Source of the DNA: Porphyromonas sp.
GTDB taxonomy: Bacteria; Bacteroidota; Bacteroidia; Bacteroidales; Porphyromonadaceae
DNA length: 6,476 nucleotides
Reading direction: 5' to 3'
Assembly: GCA_029983495.1 (NCBI GenBank)
Contig: JASBZJ010000107.1
Coordinates: forward strand, 1 to 6,476
Each line of letters begins with the position of its first letter. The stretch's first letter is position 1. The notes under the pieces are model-generated. The model worked only from the letters and a program-made list of their open reading frames with translations. It was not told the origin of the DNA and did not search any database. This document shows positions 3,111 to 6,476 of the stretch, one piece after another. The position numbers and the translations under genes were made by a program.

Positions 3111-5474
3111 ATGACGTTGTTCGTTAAGGATATGTGTAAAAAAAGACTTTTCTTGCCAGGGCTGGTTATTTTCGCTTTGTGCGTACTATTAAATATCTTT
3201 TCCATAAAAGGGCAGGATTACTTATGGCAGGAAGTGCCAGGTTTTAATACAATTACGCAAATCGAAGAGGTGGGGAGTTCGCTTTACATAGTAAGCGAAG
3301 GTAGCCTTTTTGTTATTTCCGATAAAGCTAACATAACTACTCCCAATATAATTGGAACAAAAGAGGGGCTTAGTAGCCATGGAGTCGAAAAAATATGTTA
3401 TAATCTCGAAACAAAAACATTGCTTGTTTACTACAAGGATGGAACACTCGATTTAATAACTGAAGGAAAACCTGTAACAAGTATTTCAGCTATTGCCAAC
3501 AATGTTTCGGTAACTAATTATTCGGCATACCGTATGGTATCGCAAGGCGATTTGGTTTACTTGGCAACAGGTTTTGGTATTGCTAAAGTAAACACAGCAA
3601 CCAGCCGAATCGATGCTACCTATTTTATTCATCAACGCACAAAGGATGTTGCCGTTACCAGCAATACCTTGTTTGTGGTTGACGAGGAGGGCAAGTTGTG
3701 GCAAGGAAGCGAATCTAGCAATTTGCAGGATCCCTCACAATGGGAACAAATAAATACACAACCATGGGGTATAAACGAAGTTGACGAAATTGCTACTCTT
3801 GGAAGTTCACTGTTACTGTTGGAACATAAAACAGGTATGCTTATCCTGTTCAACCCAGTGCAGAAGAAAGCCGAGGAACAAGCAAAAAACGTAAGGAAAC
3901 TATTTGTTACGCCCTATGCTGTATACGCCAACACCGAGGATGGGTTAAAGGGGTTCGAAAATAACAATGGCGACTATAAACTAATACCCTTATTGCATAA
4001 TGTTGATGCTCTAACCAATAATAGTAACCGTGCGGGATATGCTGTAAACGGAGCTGTTTTATATCAGCTTAATAACGATGGAATAATTGGCGAACCTACG
4101 GTAATAACCTATAATGGTCCAAGTACAAACTCAATTTTTTCGTCCTTTCTTCGTAATGGTTATTATTATGCAGTGGCAGGAGGCCGAGGTACCGATAGGA
4201 ATTGGCAACAAGGAGCTTTATCGGTTAAGGATAATAAACAACAATGGAGTAGCATAATTCGCCAAAATGTGCCTGAAACTTATCGAAGCGAATTTTGGGA
4301 TCTTGTTTCGGTTGTTGCTGACCCTTCGGATCCGCAACATATATTTACTTCAAGTTGGGGTAATGGATTATTCGAAATTCGGAATGGAGAAATAGTTAAA
4401 CAGTATACCTTATCAAATAGTCCGCTTGAATCGGCTCTGCCTGGCAAAGATTACGCAAATCTTTTTGTTCGCGTTTCGTCGTTGTTTTTTGATAAGGATG
4501 AAAACCTATGGATGACGCAAGGGAATATCGAAAACAACATCCATATCCTAACAAAGGAAGGGCAATGGGTAACACTTACGTACCCCGAAGCTCGAAATGT
4601 TGATACCTTCGGTTCGTTCGTTCAATTGGCAAATGGAACTTTGTGGTTAAACGTGTTACGCCATGGGTCAACAGGCATTCAGGCAATATATGTTATAAAT
4701 ACAATGGGAACTTTATCTGATTCCGGCGACGATAAGGTGTATTATATTTCGCAATTCCCCGACAGAAACGGAAAGCTTATTGAAGCCACCTACTACAATG
4801 CCATGATTTTGGATAAAAATGGAGTGTTATGGCTTGGAACCAATAAGGGTCCCCTAGTAATAAATAACCCCAACTTGCCCATAAGCGAAGGTAAAACCCC
4901 CATTGCTACACGCCCTGTTGGGGGTAAAGAGCCAAACCTTTACTATGTGCTTGATAATGTTTTCATCAATACTCTTGCCGTTGATGCGAAGAATAATAAA
5001 TGGGTGGGAACCGCTAATGATGGTCTTTATTTACTTTCGGCAGATGGCTCTGAAATACTCGAACATTTCAACCGCTACAATAGCCCACTTATGAGTAATA
5101 CAATTCGCACGCTCGAACTCGACGAGCAAACAGGAACTTTATATATTGCCACTGGTGAGGGGTTAATTTGTTACAATACCGGTAGCAATGCATTTACAAA
5201 CGAGTCAAAAAGTAGTGTACACGTTTTCCCTAACCCTCTTCGACCCGAAAATCCCGATGATATTACCTTTACTGGGCTTGTTTCGGGTATGGAGCTGAAA
5301 ATAGTAAACGCTAGTGGCGAGTTAATACATATGGCTACATCCTCGGGTGCTAGCTACAAGTTTTATGCACGTAATGCACGAGGCGAGCGTTTGCCTGCTG
5401 GTGTATATACCGCATTGCTTTACGACCCCACAAGTAAAGTAAGTTATCATATTCGTTTTGCAATTATTCAGTAA
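3111..5474 (+). CDS. porZ: PorZ-like T9SS attachment-complex protein: beta-propellers plus C-terminal T9SS domain
   Basis: PorZ sits on the cell surface as part of the PorU-PorV-PorQ-PorZ complex, which cuts C-terminal signals from T9SS cargo and attaches the cargo to anionic LPS. The 787-residue length is close to P. gingivalis PorZ. An N-terminal signal peptide (basic CKKR, hydrophobic core 13-30, likely cut near Gly34-Gln35) is followed by the PorZ N-terminal pattern W-x-E...ITQIEEVGSSLYIVSEGSLFVI and GLSSHGVEKICYN. Later come repeated two-component-regulator-type propeller blades: GVLWLGTNKG (571-580), KWVGTANDGLY (630-640) and TLYIATGEGL (676-685). The C-terminal 85 residues (about 703-787) form a T9SS-type beta-sandwich with VFPNPL and LPAGVY (761-766). 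The start is uncertain: Met8 at 3132 would give a more usual signal peptide, beginning MCKKR, and has AAGGA close upstream. The name rests on overall architecture, and a different propeller protein with a T9SS domain is the main alternative. Confidence 0.85.
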   Translation: MTLFVKDMCKKRLFLPGLVIFALCVLLNIFSIKGQDYLWQEVPGFNTITQIEEVGSSLYIVSEGSLFVISDKANITTPNIIGTKEGLSSHGVEKICYNLETKTLLVYYKDGTLDLITEGKPVTSISAIANNVSVTNYSAYRMVSQGDLVYLATGFGIAKVNTATSRIDATYFIHQRTKDVAVTSNTLFVVDEEGKLWQGSESSNLQDPSQWEQINTQPWGINEVDEIATLGSSLLLLEHKTGMLILFNPVQKKAEEQAKNVRKLFVTPYAVYANTEDGLKGFENNNGDYKLIPLLHNVDALTNNSNRAGYAVNGAVLYQLNNDGIIGEPTVITYNGPSTNSIFSSFLRNGYYYAVAGGRGTDRNWQQGALSVKDNKQQWSSIIRQNVPETYRSEFWDLVSVVADPSDPQHIFTSSWGNGLFEIRNGEIVKQYTLSNSPLESALPGKDYANLFVRVSSLFFDKDENLWMTQGNIENNIHILTKEGQWVTLTYPEARNVDTFGSFVQLANGTLWLNVLRHGSTGIQAIYVINTMGTLSDSGDDKVYYISQFPDRNGKLIEATYYNAMILDKNGVLWLGTNKGPLVINNPNLPISEGKTPIATRPVGGKEPNLYYVLDNVFINTLAVDAKNNKWVGTANDGLYLLSADGSEILEHFNRYNSPLMSNTIRTLELDEQTGTLYIATGEGLICYNTGSNAFTNESKSSVHVFPNPLRPENPDDITFTGLVSGMELKIVNASGELIHMATSSGASYKFYARNARGERLPAGVYTALLYDPTSKVSYHIRFAIIQ

Positions 5475-5494
5475 ATCTTTTAAAGTACATATCT

Positions 5495-6476
5495 ATGAAA
5501 AAGGTATTCTCCTCATTATCGCTAATGGCATTGTTTTGCCTATGCGTAACTAATAATGGCTTTGCTCAGGCTCCCGAACGGGCAGGAAGCAGTAAGTATG
5601 GTATTACGAGCGAACTATTAACCGAATTTAGCCAAGGAATAGATAAAACCCTCGCTACCCGAGCCTTGCAAAACTCCATTATTGCCCATGGTATGACCGC
5701 AGTAAACGCTCAGCGAGGCTTACCCCTTGACGGAAACTTTACAAACTATGTGGAAAGCCAAGGAATAACCGACCAAAAGCAATCGGGGCGATGCTGGCTT
5801 TTTACGGGGTTAAATGTGTTACGTGCCGAGGCTATGCAAAAGCATAACCTTGCAACACTTTTCTTTTCGCAGAATTATAACTTCTTTTACGACCAACTCG
5901 AAAAATCGAACCTCTTTTTACAAGCGATTATTGATACACGTAAATTACCCGATTCCGACCGTAAAGTAGAGTGGCTATTCCGTAACCCGATTAACGATGG
6001 TGGGCAGTTTACAGGCATTAGTGATAACTTTATGAAATATGGGGTTGTACCTAGCGAAGTTATGCCCGAAACCTATAGTAGTAATAATACGGCAATGCTT
6101 TCGAGTTTAATTGGGCAATTACTTCGCCAAACGGGTATTCGTATACGAACTGCTAGTTCGAAAGGAGCTTCGGACGCTGAATTGCTTAAACAAAAGGAGC
6201 AAGCCCTAAAAAGCATTTATCAGTTACTAGTGCTGAACCTTGGCGAGCCTGTAAAAAAGTTTAATTACACCTTAAAAGATAAACAAGGAAACGTGATTAG
6301 TTCAAAGGAATACACGCCACAATCGTTCTTTAAGGAACTTTTTGGCGAGAACCGAAATTTGCATTCGCAGTATGTAATGATTATGAATAACCCTACGCTT
6401 CCTTACGATAATGTGTATGCGATAGAATTTGACCGACATATGTACGATGGCCAAAATTGGACCTATTTAAACTTAC
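5495..6476 (+). CDS. pepC: Exported C1B-family cysteine aminopeptidase, PepC/bleomycin hydrolase type (truncated by window end)
   Basis: The frame is open from ATG 5495 to the window edge, about 327 codons. QKQSGRCW (95-101 with the preceding Gln) is the papain-fold active site of bleomycin hydrolase-type peptidases, with Cys100 the nucleophile and Gln94 or Gln96 the likely oxyanion glutamine. The stretches after it (NFFYDQLEKSNLFL, DGGQF and a long region ending near FDRHMYDGQNW) fit the C1B family, whose members form hexamers and remove N-terminal amino acids from peptides. The catalytic His and Asn would lie beyond the window. Unlike the cytoplasmic lactic-acid-bacteria enzymes, this one starts with a signal peptide, MKKVFSSLSL through GFA (cut near Ala24-Gln25), with no lipobox, so it is probably periplasmic or secreted. 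It begins 20 bp after the PorZ-like gene with no terminator between, which suggests co-transcription. The C-terminus is not seen, so a T9SS sorting domain cannot be excluded. Confidence 0.9.
   Translation, partial: MKKVFSSLSLMALFCLCVTNNGFAQAPERAGSSKYGITSELLTEFSQGIDKTLATRALQNSIIAHGMTAVNAQRGLPLDGNFTNYVESQGITDQKQSGRCWLFTGLNVLRAEAMQKHNLATLFFSQNYNFFYDQLEKSNLFLQAIIDTRKLPDSDRKVEWLFRNPINDGGQFTGISDNFMKYGVVPSEVMPETYSSNNTAMLSSLIGQLLRQTGIRIRTASSKGASDAELLKQKEQALKSIYQLLVLNLGEPVKKFNYTLKDKQGNVISSKEYTPQSFFKELFGENRNLHSQYVMIMNNPTLPYDNVYAIEFDRHMYDGQNWTYLNL

Noticed and set aside
3486..3853. Leftward open frames inside the PorZ-like gene
   Set aside because: They overlap a well-supported coding frame on the other strand, have no signals of their own, and resemble no protein family; they are antisense shadows.
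1..6476. CRISPR array, toxin-antitoxin pair, restriction or other defence genes
   Set aside because: I looked for evenly spaced direct repeats and for short gene pairs or defence motifs on both strands and saw none.

Overview
The window looks like a chromosomal segment from a member of the Bacteroidota, most likely Bacteroidales. Four signals agree: a PorZ-type protein of the type IX secretion system (T9SS), several TAnnTTTG promoter -7 elements instead of the sigma70 TATAAT box, A/T-rich translation starts without clear Shine-Dalgarno sequences, and a moderately A+T-rich base composition. I cannot name the genus.

Left part (1-831, rightward). The 3' end of xseA (exonuclease VII large subunit) stops at 379. 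No xseB follows. Instead a 175-bp non-coding element (403-577) lies 23 bp past the stop. It has 12-bp terminal inverted repeats (11 of 12 matching), is flanked on both sides by the direct repeat ATAGG, and is built of nested hairpins, so it reads as a MITE-like insertion. After it come a promoter-like TACCTTTG, a complete tRNA-Arg(CCG) gene (691-764) and a strong intrinsic terminator (797-831).

Middle part (832-2464, leftward genes). About 215 bp show nothing I can identify. Then come a leftward intrinsic terminator, a small lipoprotein gene with one Big_2-like immunoglobulin fold (1111-1452), a promoter with a nearby A5G8 homopolymer, and birA (1574-2395), a biotin-protein ligase without the DNA-binding domain.

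Right part (2465-6476, rightward). rdgB (XTP/dITP diphosphatase) starts 69 bp from the birA start and diverges from it. The two predicted promoters fire across each other, and a dyad repeat lies between them. rdgB is followed by porZ, a surface beta-propeller protein of the T9SS attachment complex, and by the 5' part of an exported C1B cysteine peptidase (PepC/bleomycin hydrolase family) cut off by the window end. Gaps of 58 and 20 bp suggest that rdgB, porZ and the peptidase gene may be transcribed together.

The protein genes are mostly housekeeping or conserved secretion genes. I see no defence system, CRISPR array, complete transposase gene or prophage. The parts most worth a second look are the MITE-like element, the birA/rdgB regulatory gap, the homopolymer upstream of the lipoprotein gene, and the unassigned stretch 832-1046.
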